From: Oxalobacteraceae sp. CFBP 13730 | GTDB lineage: Bacteria > Pseudomonadota > Gammaproteobacteria > Burkholderiales > Burkholderiaceae_D | Direction of reading: 5' to 3' | Assembly: GCA_014841835.1 (NCBI GenBank) | Contig: JACYUQ010000004.1 | Coordinates: forward strand, 248,001 to 312,000 | Length of the DNA stretch: 64,000 nt | Part shown: positions 9,176-17,719 of the stretch, one piece after another | Numbering within the stretch: position 1 is the stretch's first letter | Layout of the letters: each line of letters starts with the position of its first letter | Notes under the pieces: generated by a model | Databases searched by the model: none | What the model was told of the DNA's origin: nothing | Seen by the model: the letters and a program-made list of their open reading frames with translations, nothing else | Translations under genes and position numbers: made by a program

Positions 9176-9649
9176 TCACTTTGGCGGCTGATTCCGCCGC
9201 AAGAACATCGAACCCAGGGCCATGCCGACGGCAATCGATGTGTAGACCACACCCAGCGACTTGTTCGACAGGCGTTTCTGGTACCCCGGCTGCAATGGCC
9301 GGGGCGTCAGCTTGTGGTCGGTGAAGGCGGCAAAGGCCGACGTTGCCGCTGCCGAGGCCAGGACGGCCGACGGATTCTTCTGATCGAGCACGCCGCCCAT
9401 CACACGCTCGAACACGAGCGCCCAGACAGTTGAGCTGGCATGGTGAATCAACAGACCGGGCACCGTGTAGCGCAGCGAAAAGCGGTTGCGGAAGCTGGCC
9501 TTGCCACCGTTCACATAGTGGCTGACGGCATTGGTTGCGGCATAAGGGCTGCCGGTTTCTTTCTTTGCGACCAGCGCCATGGCGACCGTCGAGACAATAC
9601 TCGAGGCCGCACCGGAGACGAGTGCGCGCTGTATTACCGTATATTTCAT
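9176..9649 (-). CDS. Hypothetical small membrane protein
   Basis: I do not recognise this 157-residue protein. It starts MKYTVIQRALVSGAASSIVSTVAMALVAKKETGSP, with a hydrophobic segment at about 10-28, and has further hydrophobic stretches at about 70-85, 95-110 and 132-150. These suggest three or four membrane passes with a short basic tail (RRNQPPK). It is convergent with the MpaB-like gene (5-bp gap) and divergent from the SDR gene, with 36 bp between the two starts. The start at 9649 has an AGAGGATT-type ribosome-binding site upstream. Confidence 0.7.
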   Translation of the reverse strand: MKYTVIQRALVSGAASSIVSTVAMALVAKKETGSPYAATNAVSHYVNGGKASFRNRFSLRYTVPGLLIHHASSTVWALVFERVMGGVLDQKNPSAVLASAAATSAFAAFTDHKLTPRPLQPGYQKRLSNKSLGVVYTSIAVGMALGSMFLRRNQPPK

Positions 9650-9685
9650 ACAATCCTCTTTTCGATCGCGTAAAGGGAACATCGG

Positions 9686-10975
9686 ATGCGGATTTTGCTG
9701 ACGGGTGCAAGCGGGTTTGTTGGGCAACACTTGTTGCAAGCGTTGCTGACCGAAGGCCACCACGTCGTGTGTGCGGTGCGTCATCCCGAAACGAGCGACG
9801 ACCCGCGCCTCAGCTATATCCATGCTGATTTCACCAACGATAACAATAAATCAACCTGGCTGTCGCGCCTCTCGGGAATCGACGCCGTGATCAACACGGT
9901 CGGTATTTTTCGCGAGAGCGGCCGCCAGACGTTTGTGCGCCTGCACAAGGAAACACCGCGCGCCCTGTTTGCCGCCTGCGCCGAATCGCACGACGTGCAA
10001 ATGGTGATCCAGCTGTCCGCGCTGGGCGCCGATCGCGAAGGCACCACGCCGTATCACGTGTCCAAGCGCGAGGCCGACGACTACCTCGCCTCGCTGCCGC
10101 TGCGTTCCTACATCGTCCAGCCATCGCTCGTGTATGGCCGCGACGGCGCCAGCGCGCGCGCCATGCGCACGCTGGCCAGCATGCCGTTTACGCTGCGCTT
10201 CGGCAGCAAGCCGCAGCTGGTGCAGCCGATCCACATCGACGACCTGGTAGCCGCCATCATCGGCCTGTTCAAGCACCGGCTGCCGATGGCACCGGACGGC
10301 GGCGCGACGATGCGCGTGCCGCTGGTGGGGCCGCAGGCCATGCCCTTCACCGAATACCTGGCCACGCTGCGCCGCGCGATGGCGATGGGCCGCCAGCCAG
10401 TACTGCACCTGCCCGGCCGCGTGGCCCGCCTGGCCGCCGGTTTTGCCGGGCTGCTACCAGGCTCGCTGCTGGACCGCGACGCGCTGAAGATGCTGGATCA
10501 CGACAACAGCGCCGACGCGACGCTCACGGCCAACCTGATCGGCCATCCGCCCCGGCCCGTCAGTGCGTTCATCCAGGACGCCGAGTGCGAGCGCGCGCGC
10601 GCCAAGCTTGGCTGGCTGTTGCCGGTCCTGCGTTACAGCGTTGCCGCGGTCTGGATCATCACGGCGATCGTCTCGCTCGGCCTGTTCCCGATCGAAGACA
10701 GCCTGGCGTTGCTGGCGCAGGCGGGCGTGCCACCGGAGCTGCAACTGCCCGCGCTGTATGGCGCGGCCGGCCTGGATCTGCTGCTGGGGCTAGGCACGCT
10801 GTTCCTGCCACGGCGGCGCTGGCTGTGGGTGACGCAACTGGGCCTGATCGGCGTGTACAGCGTCGTGATTGCGTTCATGCTGCCGCAATTCCTGGTCCAT
10901 CCGTTCGGGCCATTGATCAAGAACCTGCCGCTGCTGGCGGCCATCTGGCTGCTCTATCACCTCGAGGAAAAATGA
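9686..10975 (+). CDS. SDR-family oxidoreductase fused to a DoxX-like membrane domain
   Basis: Two-domain protein of 429 residues. Residues 1 to about 290 are an atypical extended SDR/NmrA-type NAD(P)-binding domain: TGASGFVGQHL at the N-terminus, an acidic strand end, LSALGAD, and YHVSKREADDYL with the Tyr-x-x-x-Lys pair. Residues about 305-429 contain four hydrophobic segments matching the DoxX-like family usually fused to such SDRs. The stop overlaps the next start (ATGA), coupling it to a DUF2269 gene. SDR, DoxX-like and DUF2269 commonly occur together. The substrate is unknown; a membrane redox function is plausible. Confidence 0.88.
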   Translation: MRILLTGASGFVGQHLLQALLTEGHHVVCAVRHPETSDDPRLSYIHADFTNDNNKSTWLSRLSGIDAVINTVGIFRESGRQTFVRLHKETPRALFAACAESHDVQMVIQLSALGADREGTTPYHVSKREADDYLASLPLRSYIVQPSLVYGRDGASARAMRTLASMPFTLRFGSKPQLVQPIHIDDLVAAIIGLFKHRLPMAPDGGATMRVPLVGPQAMPFTEYLATLRRAMAMGRQPVLHLPGRVARLAAGFAGLLPGSLLDRDALKMLDHDNSADATLTANLIGHPPRPVSAFIQDAECERARAKLGWLLPVLRYSVAAVWIITAIVSLGLFPIEDSLALLAQAGVPPELQLPALYGAAGLDLLLGLGTLFLPRRRWLWVTQLGLIGVYSVVIAFMLPQFLVHPFGPLIKNLPLLAAIWLLYHLEEK

Positions 10976-11439
10976 TGGATTACCTGGTGCTCAAATGGCT
11001 GCACATCGTCTCGTCGACGCTGCTGTTTGGCACCGGGATCGGGTCGGCCTGGTACATGCTGTTTGCGAACGTGAGCCGCGACGTGCGCGCCATCGCGGTG
11101 GTCTCGAAATACGTGGTCATCGCCGACTGGCTGTTTACCGCCACCACGGCCGTGCTGCAGCCGCTGACCGGCTTCTACATGATCCACCTGGCCGGCTATC
11201 CGCTGCACAGCAAGTGGATCATGTGGTCGATCATGCTGTACGTGCTGGCCGGCGCCTGCTGGCTGCCGGTGGTCTGGCTGCAAATCCGGATGCGCGATCT
11301 GGCCTGCGCCGCAGCGCGCGACGACACCCCGCTGCCTGCCCTGTACTGGCGCTATTTCAGGATCTGGGTGACGCTGGGCGTGCCGGCGTTTGCGGCGTTC
11401 ATCGTCATTTTCTGGTTGATGGTGGCCAAGCCGGTGTAA
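10972..11439 (+). CDS. DUF2269 family integral membrane protein
   Basis: Membrane protein of 155 residues with four hydrophobic helices. Family segments are LKWLHIVSSTLLFGTGIGSAWYM, the central TGFYMIHLAGYPLHSKWIMWSIMLY and a C-terminal FAAFIVIFWLMVAKP. Translation begins at 10972 (MMDYLV) or at the immediately following ATG at 10975; the first overlaps the upstream stop. The role is unknown. Coupling to the SDR-DoxX protein suggests that they form a complex or act in one membrane process. Confidence 0.87.
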   Translation: MMDYLVLKWLHIVSSTLLFGTGIGSAWYMLFANVSRDVRAIAVVSKYVVIADWLFTATTAVLQPLTGFYMIHLAGYPLHSKWIMWSIMLYVLAGACWLPVVWLQIRMRDLACAAARDDTPLPALYWRYFRIWVTLGVPAFAAFIVIFWLMVAKPV

Positions 11440-11488
11440 GGCAGCCACCACGCCTTTTTTCAACACCACGTTCAATACAGGAGCACCC

Positions 11489-12514
11489 ATGCGGGCTTAC
11501 CAAATTCTTCACGGCGCCAACATCGACGCCTTGCACGCCATCGAGTATCCGGTGCGCGACCTTGGCCTGGGCGAAGTGCGCATTCGCGTGCACGCCGTTG
11601 CGCTCAACTACCGTGACCTGATGATCGCGTCCGGGAACTACCTGGTCTCGGTCGACGACCCGATCATCCCATGCTCGGACGGCGCTGGCGAAGTGCTGGC
11701 CGTCGGGCCGGGCGTCACGCGCGTGCAGGTGGGCGACCGCGTGGCCGGTTCGTTCTTTCCGTTCTGGCACGAGGGTGCACCGACGCCCGCGAAAATCCGC
11801 AATGGCCTGGGCGGCGACATCGACGGCATGCTGGCCGAAGAAGTCGTGCTGCACGAGGATGCGCTGGCGCTTGTCCCGGCGGGCCTGAACTTCATCGAGG
11901 CCGCCACGATGCCCTGCGCGGCGGTCACCGCGTGGAATGCCATCTTCGTCTCGAGCAATCACGTCAAGCCCGGCGACACCGTGCTGCTGCTGGGGACCGG
12001 CGGCGTGTCGATCCTGGGCCTGCAACTGGCGCGCGCGGCCGGTCTGCGCACCATCGTGACCTCGTCGAGCGACGACAAGCTGGCGCGCGCACGCGAACTG
12101 GGCGCGCACCACACGATCAACTACACCACCATCCCCGAGTGGCAGGACGAAGTACTGCACCTGACCCATGGCGTGGGTGCGCAGGTGGTACTGGAAGTGG
12201 GCGGCCAGGACACCGTGAACCGGTCAGTGGCAGCGGTGGCGATGGGTGGCACAGTGGCCATCATCGGCGGTGTGAGCGGCTTTGGCGGCGAAGTCAATCC
12301 GGCGACGCTGCTGGCCAGCGCCAAGCGCCTGGTGGGCGTGCACGTGGGCAGCCGCGCGATGCTGGAGGATGTGATGCGCTTCGTCGACGCCAGCGGCGTC
12401 AAGCCTGTGATCGATCGCGTGTTCCCGTTCGACCAGGCGCAGGACGCGTACCGCTATCTGGCGTCCGGCGCGCACGTCGGCAAGGTCGTGATCGACGTGA
12501 CCAAAGCCGCGTAA
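11489..12514 (+). CDS. Zinc-independent MDR-family NAD(P)-dependent dehydrogenase
   Basis: Medium-chain dehydrogenase/reductase of 341 residues. The N-terminal GroES-like domain (VHAVALNYRDLMIASGNY, DGAGEVLAVGPGV, GDRVAG) is followed by a Rossmann domain with GTGGVSILGLQLARAAG and the ELGAHHTINY segment. The catalytic zinc ligands of classic alcohol dehydrogenases are missing, which points to the quinone-oxidoreductase/zinc-free branch. A GGAG ribosome-binding site precedes the ATG. The natural substrate cannot be inferred. Confidence 0.88.
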   Translation: MRAYQILHGANIDALHAIEYPVRDLGLGEVRIRVHAVALNYRDLMIASGNYLVSVDDPIIPCSDGAGEVLAVGPGVTRVQVGDRVAGSFFPFWHEGAPTPAKIRNGLGGDIDGMLAEEVVLHEDALALVPAGLNFIEAATMPCAAVTAWNAIFVSSNHVKPGDTVLLLGTGGVSILGLQLARAAGLRTIVTSSSDDKLARARELGAHHTINYTTIPEWQDEVLHLTHGVGAQVVLEVGGQDTVNRSVAAVAMGGTVAIIGGVSGFGGEVNPATLLASAKRLVGVHVGSRAMLEDVMRFVDASGVKPVIDRVFPFDQAQDAYRYLASGAHVGKVVIDVTKAA

Positions 12515-13291
12515 TCAGCGGCGCAGGCGTGGCACCAGCTCGATTTCAAAGAGCTTGGGCCACAGCTTGCCGGTGACGAACAGGCGCTTGCCTTTCTCGT
12601 CCCAGGCGATGCCGTTCAGGACGGCGTCGACGGATGTGGTACCGCGCGCTTCCGGCGGCAACAGGCCGGTCAGGTCGATCAGGCCTAGCACCTTGCCGCT
12701 GTCGGGATCGATGCGCAGGATGAGGTCCGTACCCCAGACATTCGAATACAGCTCGCCGTTCACGAATTCGAGCTCGTTCAGGCGCGGCACCGGCTGGCCC
12801 TCGGCCGTGACCTGAATGCGGCGCAGCTCTTTCATCGTCTTGGGATCGAGGATGCGGATGGCGGCGCTGCCATCGCTCATGTACAGCTGCTTCGCATCGC
12901 CCGCCAGGCCCCAGCCTTCGCCCTCGTACTTGAATTGCTGTTTGAGCTTGAAGGTCTTGAGATCGAACACATAGCCGACCTGCGACTGCCAGGTCAGGCC
13001 GACCAGGGTATTGCCCACTGCGGTCGAGCCTTCACCAAACACGTTCGCTGGCAGATCGGCCTTCTGCACCACCTTGCCCGTCTTGAGTTCGACCTTGCGA
13101 ATCGTCGAGTGGCCGATCTGGCCCGTGCTTTCGTACAGATAGCCGTCGCGGTAGGACAGGCCCTGCGTGAAGGCTTGCGGATCGTGGGGGTAGGTGTTCT
13201 TGACGACGAAGCCGTAGACCGGCGGCGCAGCGTAGGCGCTGCTGGCGACGACGAGGGCGGCAATGGCAAAGGTGGTGAGCTGTTTCAGCAT
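12515..13291 (-). CDS. Glutaminyl-peptide cyclotransferase (plant/bacterial beta-propeller type)
   Basis: Exported enzyme of 258 residues that converts N-terminal glutamine to pyroglutamate. A signal peptide (about 1-21, ending AYA) is followed by the glutamine cyclotransferase core: YPHDPQAFTQGL, YESTGQIGHSTIRKV, GWGLAGDAKQLYMSDGSAAI, LNELEFVNGELYSNVWGTDLI and LNGIAWDEKGKRLFVTGKLWPKLFEI in pieces. It belongs to the five-bladed propeller family, not the mammalian zinc enzyme. It is convergent with the dehydrogenase gene: the two stop codons are adjacent with no gap. Confidence 0.92.
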   Translation of the reverse strand: MLKQLTTFAIAALVVASSAYAAPPVYGFVVKNTYPHDPQAFTQGLSYRDGYLYESTGQIGHSTIRKVELKTGKVVQKADLPANVFGEGSTAVGNTLVGLTWQSQVGYVFDLKTFKLKQQFKYEGEGWGLAGDAKQLYMSDGSAAIRILDPKTMKELRRIQVTAEGQPVPRLNELEFVNGELYSNVWGTDLILRIDPDSGKVLGLIDLTGLLPPEARGTTSVDAVLNGIAWDEKGKRLFVTGKLWPKLFEIELVPRLRR

Positions 13292-13392
13292 GGCGGGTCG
13301 GGAGGGAAGCGGCAGGAGACTGTAGCACGAAGGCTGGTGTGGCAGGTGGCGCGTCAGCGTACGCAGGGGCGGCCTGCGACGACGACTCCATG

Positions 13393-13418
13393 TAAAAAAA
13401 GGCCCACCGAAGTGGGCC
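13393..13418 (-). terminator. Rho-independent terminator after the nitroreductase gene
   Basis: On the minus strand a perfect 7-bp stem (GGCCCAC/GTGGGCC) with a TTCG tetraloop is followed at once by seven T residues. It starts 16 bp after the nitroreductase stop. Confidence 0.9.
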
Positions 13419-13433
13419 GGTCTTACGCTCGCA

Positions 13434-14090
13434 TCAATCGATGAAGGTGAAGGTCGCCTCTTGCGTCAGGCGCGACTTCGGCAAGCCCGCATTGAAGTCG
13501 GCTGACGACGAGTAACCGAAGCTCACCAGCACCAGGCTGGTCAAGCCTTTCTCGTTCAGGCCGAATTCGGCGTCGAGGATCTTCTGGTCGAAGCCTTCCA
13601 TCGGCGTTGCGTCGATCTCCAGCGTGGCTGCGCCGACCAGCGCGGTGCCCAGGGCCAGGTAGACCTGCTTCTCGAGCCACTGGGCCACATCCTTGGTGCC
13701 ATAGCGGTGCTGGTTGACGTAGCCGCGACGGGTGGCGTCCTGGCCGGCACGTGCCTGCGCGTCGCGGAAGCGCCCGTCGCGCTCTTCCTGCTCCAGCACT
13801 GCGTCCAGGTGCGCTTCGTCCATGTCGACGCGGGCGCACAGCACGATCACGTGCGACGCATCGTTGACCTTGGCGGCGTTGTAACCATAGCTGCCCTGGG
13901 TGGCCTTGGCGATGCGCGCGCGGCCTTCGGGCGTGTTGGCGACGATGAAGTGCCATGGCTGCGAATTGACCGACGACGCGCTGTTGCGCAGCAGGCCATA
14001 CACCTGCTGCATCACCTCTTCGGGGATGCGGCGCCCGGTATCGTAGGCTTTGGCGGTATGGCGTTTCTTGGCGGCTGACAGAATGTTCAT
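13434..14090 (-). CDS. Oxygen-insensitive NAD(P)H nitroreductase (NfsB-type)
   Basis: FMN enzyme of 218 residues, the usual size of NfsB/dihydropteridine reductase. Recognisable parts are KKRHTAKAYD at the FMN-phosphate site, LRNSASSVNSQPWHFIV, NDASHVIVLCARV, LALGTALVGAATLEIDATPMEGFD and the C-terminal LPKSRL. The start at 14090 has GGACC/AAAGGACC upstream and gives the canonical length; the longer open frame is not family-like. It probably reduces quinones and nitroaromatics in the cytoplasm. The strong terminator downstream and the separate dehydrogenase upstream suggest a one- or two-gene unit. Confidence 0.92.
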   Translation of the reverse strand: MNILSAAKKRHTAKAYDTGRRIPEEVMQQVYGLLRNSASSVNSQPWHFIVANTPEGRARIAKATQGSYGYNAAKVNDASHVIVLCARVDMDEAHLDAVLEQEERDGRFRDAQARAGQDATRRGYVNQHRYGTKDVAQWLEKQVYLALGTALVGAATLEIDATPMEGFDQKILDAEFGLNEKGLTSLVLVSFGYSSSADFNAGLPKSRLTQEATFTFID

Positions 14091-14158
14091 GGTGGTCCTT
14101 TCGCGTTCACGGGTGTTCGTGGGATTTTTCAACCCCACGATGGTAAGCGATTCCGGCG

Positions 14159-15166
14159 TCAGAAGTTTTCGAGGACGATTTTTCCGATCGCTTTGCCGCT
14201 TTCGATCAGCGCATGTGCGCGGCGCAGGTTGTCGGCCGTGATCGGGCCGAAATGCTCGCCCAGGGTCGTCGTCAGGCGGCCATCATCGACCATGTCGGCC
14301 ACGCGGTTCAGCAGCTCGTGCTGGCGCACCATGTCGGGTGTGCCGAACAGCGAGCGCGTGAACATCAGCTCCCAGTGCAGCGAGATCGACTTGCGCTTGA
14401 GCGGCACCGCGTCGAGCGTGGCAGGATCGTCGATCAGCGCCAGCTGGCCCTGCGGTGCGAGGGCCTCGATGATGTCGGCGTAATGATGATCGGTGTGCGT
14501 CAGGCTGATCACGATGTCGACCTGGTCGAAGCCCAGTTCGGCCAACTGCGGCTGCATCGGGCGCGTGTGATCCACGGTATGGTGCGCACCCAGTTTGGTG
14601 ACCCACTCGCGCGTGGTATCGCGCGACGCGCTGCCGATGACGGTCAGCCCGGTGAGCTGACGCGCGAGCTGAACCAGGATCGAGCCAACACCACCGGCCG
14701 CGCCGATGACCAGCAGCGATTTGCCGGCCCCGCCGCCTTCGGGCACGCGCAGGCGATCGAACAGCAGCTCCCAGGCAGTGATCGACGTCAGGGGCAGGGC
14801 GGCCGCTTCGGCAAAGCCGAGCGTACGCGGCTTCTTGCCAACAATGCGCTCATCGACCGCCTGGAACTGACTGTTGGAGCCGGGGCGAACAAGCGATCCG
14901 GCATAAAACACCTCATCGCCCGGCGCGAACAGCGTGACACTGTCGCCAACCGACTGCACGACACCACTGGCATCCCACCCAAGCACACGCGGCTCAGTCA
15001 CCGCCACGCCAAGCCGGATCTTGGTATCGACCGGATTGACCGACACCGCACGCACCTCGACCACCACATCATGTGGGCCCGCCTCCGGCATCGCCAATTC
15101 CATCTCGACAAGCGCCTTCGGATCATCGATCGGCAGCCCATTCTGTGTATAAACAATTGCTTTCAT
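14159..15166 (-). CDS. Zinc-binding-type alcohol dehydrogenase family protein (YhdH/ZADH-like MDR)
   Basis: MDR-superfamily protein of 335 residues. The start at 15166 (MKAIVYTQNGLP) follows an AGGAG site, which decides it against the ATG 18 bp upstream. The GroES-like domain has VRAVSVNPVDTKIR and LGWDASGVVQSVG; the Rossmann domain has VIGAAGGVGSILVQLARQL and KLGAHHTVDH. The group is annotated as zinc-binding alcohol dehydrogenases but lacks obvious structural-zinc cysteines. It may be co-transcribed with the nitroreductase gene 68 bp downstream, as oxidative or electrophile detoxification genes often are; that is inference. Confidence 0.85.
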   Translation of the reverse strand: MKAIVYTQNGLPIDDPKALVEMELAMPEAGPHDVVVEVRAVSVNPVDTKIRLGVAVTEPRVLGWDASGVVQSVGDSVTLFAPGDEVFYAGSLVRPGSNSQFQAVDERIVGKKPRTLGFAEAAALPLTSITAWELLFDRLRVPEGGGAGKSLLVIGAAGGVGSILVQLARQLTGLTVIGSASRDTTREWVTKLGAHHTVDHTRPMQPQLAELGFDQVDIVISLTHTDHHYADIIEALAPQGQLALIDDPATLDAVPLKRKSISLHWELMFTRSLFGTPDMVRQHELLNRVADMVDDGRLTTTLGEHFGPITADNLRRAHALIESGKAIGKIVLENF

Positions 15167-15182
15167 TTCTTCTCCTAAAAAC

Positions 15183-15355
15183 AAACAATGAGGGTCAGAG
15201 TCGAATTGTTTGACAACTTCAGTTAATCAATTTCTTATTAATTCGACTCTGACCCTAATTAATTTGCAAGACATAAAGCCGAGCTCAGGATTGAAGCCAG
15301 ATCGAACGGAAATTGGATCAATTGCTCATTAATTCTACTCTGACCCTCATTGTTT
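15183..15355. repeat. Palindromic repeat unit 1 (GGGTCAGAGTCGAATT family)
   Basis: A 173-bp stretch is bounded by 25-bp inverted repeats with one mismatch (15183-15207 and 15331-15355). It also holds an internal perfect 17-bp inverted repeat (15191-15207 with 15240-15256, core AGGGTCAGAGTCGAATT). No open frame of interest lies within it. The pattern resembles REP/BIME or MITE-type hairpin elements. Confidence 0.8.
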
Positions 15356-15448
15356 AATGGGGTAATACGGCATAAAATTGTGCCTGTAAGACACTAATTT
15401 AAATCAGGAAATTAAATCATCCCTGATCGTATGAAATGCAAAGAAAAC

Positions 15449-15522
15449 AATTGGGGTCAGAGTCGAATTGTTTGTCAATTTTTGAAAATAAATTGAAAAT
15501 TAATTCGACTCTGACCCCAATT
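15449..15522. repeat. Palindromic repeat unit 2 (same family)
   Basis: A perfect 21-bp inverted repeat (15449-15469 with 15502-15522; core GGGGTCAGAGTCGAATT) encloses a 32-bp AT-rich loop. It is the most intact hairpin of the cluster and could fold in DNA or RNA on either strand. Confidence 0.82.
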
Positions 15523-15601
15523 AAAGCTGGCACACATTCAAGTGATTCAATACTGTTGACACTGCGAAATTTTCTAGCTTGATATAGGGCTATTGTTCAT
15601 T

Positions 15602-15622
15602 AATTCTACACTGACCCTCATT
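15602..15622. repeat. Solitary half-copy of the same repeat family
   Basis: AATTCTACACTGACCCTCATT matches the right arm at 15331-15351 with one change and shares the flanking TTCATTA context with it, so 15320-15353 and 15590-15622 are direct repeats. It abuts the stop codon of the amidohydrolase gene. Confidence 0.7.
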
Positions 15623-15623
15623 T

Positions 15624-16928
15624 TTATGGCGTGAGGCGTTTGACGATGGTGCCGTTCTGGATGACGACGGCGGGGGCTTCCAGCAGGCGGACGTTGACGG
15701 TTGGGTCGCCTTCGACGGCGACGAGGTCGGCGTAGCGGCCGGGTTCGATGATGCCGACGTCTTTGCGTGCCAGTGCTTCGGCGGCGTTGATGGTGGCGCT
15801 CTGGATGGCTTGCAGCGGCGTCATGCCGTACTGGACCATGACGGCGAACTGTTTGCCGTTGCCGCCGTGCGGGTGGACGCCGGCGTCGGTGCCGAACACC
15901 ATTTTCACGCCGGCTGCATGGGCGCGCTTGAAGTTCTGGCGCTGCAGTTCCGTGACTTCGCGGTCCTTGCGCAGATTGTCTTCCAGCACGCCGTTCTTCT
16001 TGCCCTCAAGCGCCGTGTAGCTGCCGTTGTAGATGTCCATCGACAGCCACGCGCCGTGCTTCTTGGCCAGAGCGATGCCTTCGTCGTCGATCAGGCTGGC
16101 GTGTTCGATCGTGTTCACGCCGGCGCGGATGGCGTCCTTGATGCCAGCGGCGCCGTGCGCGTGGGCGGCGACCTGCAGGCCCCACTGGTGCGCTTCTTCG
16201 ACGGCGGCGCGCAGTTCGGCGAGGTTCATTTGCTGCTGGCCCGGCTCGGTGTTGCGCGAGAAGACGCCGCCCGTGGCGCACACCTTGATGACCTGGGCAC
16301 CGTACTTGCGCAGCGAGCGCACCGACTTGCGCACTTCGTCCGGACCGTCGGCGTTGTAGGGGCCTTTCTGGTCCATCGATGGCGGGAAGTAGGTGCTGTC
16401 GCAGTGGCTGCCGGTCGGGCCGAACGACCAGGCGGCGGGGATGATGCGCGGGCCGCGCACCTTGCCGGCGTCGATCGCCTGGCCCAGGCCGACGTCGTTC
16501 CAGTCGGCCGAGCCGAGATTGCGCACGGTGGTAAAGCCCGCGTCGAGCGTCTTGCCCGCATGGACCACTGCCAGCGCCGACCAGAAGCGGTCGTTGTATT
16601 CGAGGTTGCTGTAGCCGCCGTAGGTGGGGTCGGCGTCGATGTGGACGTGCATGTCGATCAGGCCGGGCAGCAGCGTCATGCCGGGCAGGTCGATGCGCGT
16701 GGGGGCTTCGCCAGCGGCGACTGCACCACCTGCGCCACCTGCGCGTCCGATGCTGACGACTTTGCCATCACGCACTAGGATCTCGGGCTTGTCGATCATG
16801 CGTCCGGTTTTCACGTCCAGCAGCCGCTCGGCGCTGATGATGACGTCGGCGGCGTGTACGCCGGACCAGCCCACGGTGGCCATGCACAGGGCCATCAGTT
16901 TCAGTGCCAAACGGTTCTTGCGGTTCAA
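15624..16928 (-). CDS. Exported metal-dependent amidohydrolase
   Basis: Amidohydrolase-superfamily protein of about 434 residues. I place the start at the TTG codon at 16928, because GAGGAG lies 7 bp before it and the next residues form a signal peptide (NRKNRLALKLMALCMATVGWSGVHA). An ATG 66 bp further upstream gives an unlikely polar extension. Metal-site motifs are all present: LIDMHVHID, KVCATGGVFS, VAAHAHG, TIEHAS and GTDAGVHPHG. The closest families are imidazolonepropionase-like and Xaa-Pro dipeptidase-like hydrolases. It is probably periplasmic; the substrate is unknown. Confidence 0.88.
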   Translation of the reverse strand: MNRKNRLALKLMALCMATVGWSGVHAADVIISAERLLDVKTGRMIDKPEILVRDGKVVSIGRAGGAGGAVAAGEAPTRIDLPGMTLLPGLIDMHVHIDADPTYGGYSNLEYNDRFWSALAVVHAGKTLDAGFTTVRNLGSADWNDVGLGQAIDAGKVRGPRIIPAAWSFGPTGSHCDSTYFPPSMDQKGPYNADGPDEVRKSVRSLRKYGAQVIKVCATGGVFSRNTEPGQQQMNLAELRAAVEEAHQWGLQVAAHAHGAAGIKDAIRAGVNTIEHASLIDDEGIALAKKHGAWLSMDIYNGSYTALEGKKNGVLEDNLRKDREVTELQRQNFKRAHAAGVKMVFGTDAGVHPHGGNGKQFAVMVQYGMTPLQAIQSATINAAEALARKDVGIIEPGRYADLVAVEGDPTVNVRLLEAPAVVIQNGTIVKRLTP

Positions 16929-17007
16929 GCCAGCTCCTCGAAAATTGGATGGACAAAATGCAACTTTACACCGCCATGCACCGTGTCCATCCACTTTTTT
17001 TGCAGCG

Positions 17008-17625
17008 TCACGCGTCGGCCACGAGCAGCACCGCCAGCACCAGCATCACGGCGCCCGTCAGTGCCTCGATCACGCGCCACACCCCAGGTCGCGCCAGCGT
17101 TGACGCGAAGCGCCGCGCCCCCAGCCCGATCGCCGAGAACCATAGCGCGGACGCCGTGATCGCCCCCAGTGCAAACGAACTGCGCTCGCTCGCGGCCAGG
17201 CTGCTGCCAACCGCCCCCAGCAACACCACGGTGTCCAGATAGACATGCGGATTGAGCAGCGACAGCGCCAGCACGGTCGCCAGCGCCGCACCCAGCGTCT
17301 GCGCCTGCGCAGCCGCGTCGCCGGACAGGGTCGCGCCGCCACGCCAGCTGCTCGACCAGCAGCGCAAGCCATACCAGACCAGGAATGCCGCGCCGCCGTA
17401 GCGCGCCAGCGGCATCAGGATCGGCGACGCTTCGATCAGCGCGCCCAGGCCACTGGTGCCGGCCGCGATCAGGATCGCATCGACGATGATGCAGGTGGCG
17501 ACTGTCGGCAGCACGTGCCGGCCCCGCACCGCGGTGCGCAGCACGTGCGCGTTCTGGGCGCCGATGCCCACGATAAGACCAGCGCCCAGGCCCAGCCCCT
17601 GAAGATAAATCTGTTGCGAGAACAT
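17008..17625 (-). CDS. LysE/ArgO-type basic amino-acid exporter
   Basis: Inner-membrane exporter of 205 residues. The start at 17625 (MFSQQIYLQGLGLGAGLIVGIGAQNAHVL) follows GGAGG and matches the LysE/ArgO N-terminus, including the GAQNA motif. Later segments LSLLNPHVYLDTVVLLGAVG and the C-terminal hydrophobic helix are also typical. Divergent transcription from an ArgP-type regulator 95 bp away is the classic arrangement in which ArgP/LysG induces arginine or lysine export. The export role is inferred from family and context. Confidence 0.9.
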   Translation of the reverse strand: MFSQQIYLQGLGLGAGLIVGIGAQNAHVLRTAVRGRHVLPTVATCIIVDAILIAAGTSGLGALIEASPILMPLARYGGAAFLVWYGLRCWSSSWRGGATLSGDAAAQAQTLGAALATVLALSLLNPHVYLDTVVLLGAVGSSLAASERSSFALGAITASALWFSAIGLGARRFASTLARPGVWRVIEALTGAVMLVLAVLLVADA

Positions 17626-17719
17626 GGCAGCCTCCGAGCGAAAGCGGCCACTATTCCACGCCACGAATGCCACTTCAATTATATTCATGATTATTCAGGC
17701 CACGTAAGAAACGCTAATC
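17626..17719. promoter_or_regulatory. Shared argO/argP-like divergent promoter region
   Basis: The 94-bp gap between the divergent exporter and LysR-type regulator has an AT-rich centre (about 17675-17700) with imperfect dyad symmetry around TTCATGATTATTC. This is the expected place for the ArgP-type operator. No hexamers can be assigned with confidence. Confidence 0.5.
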
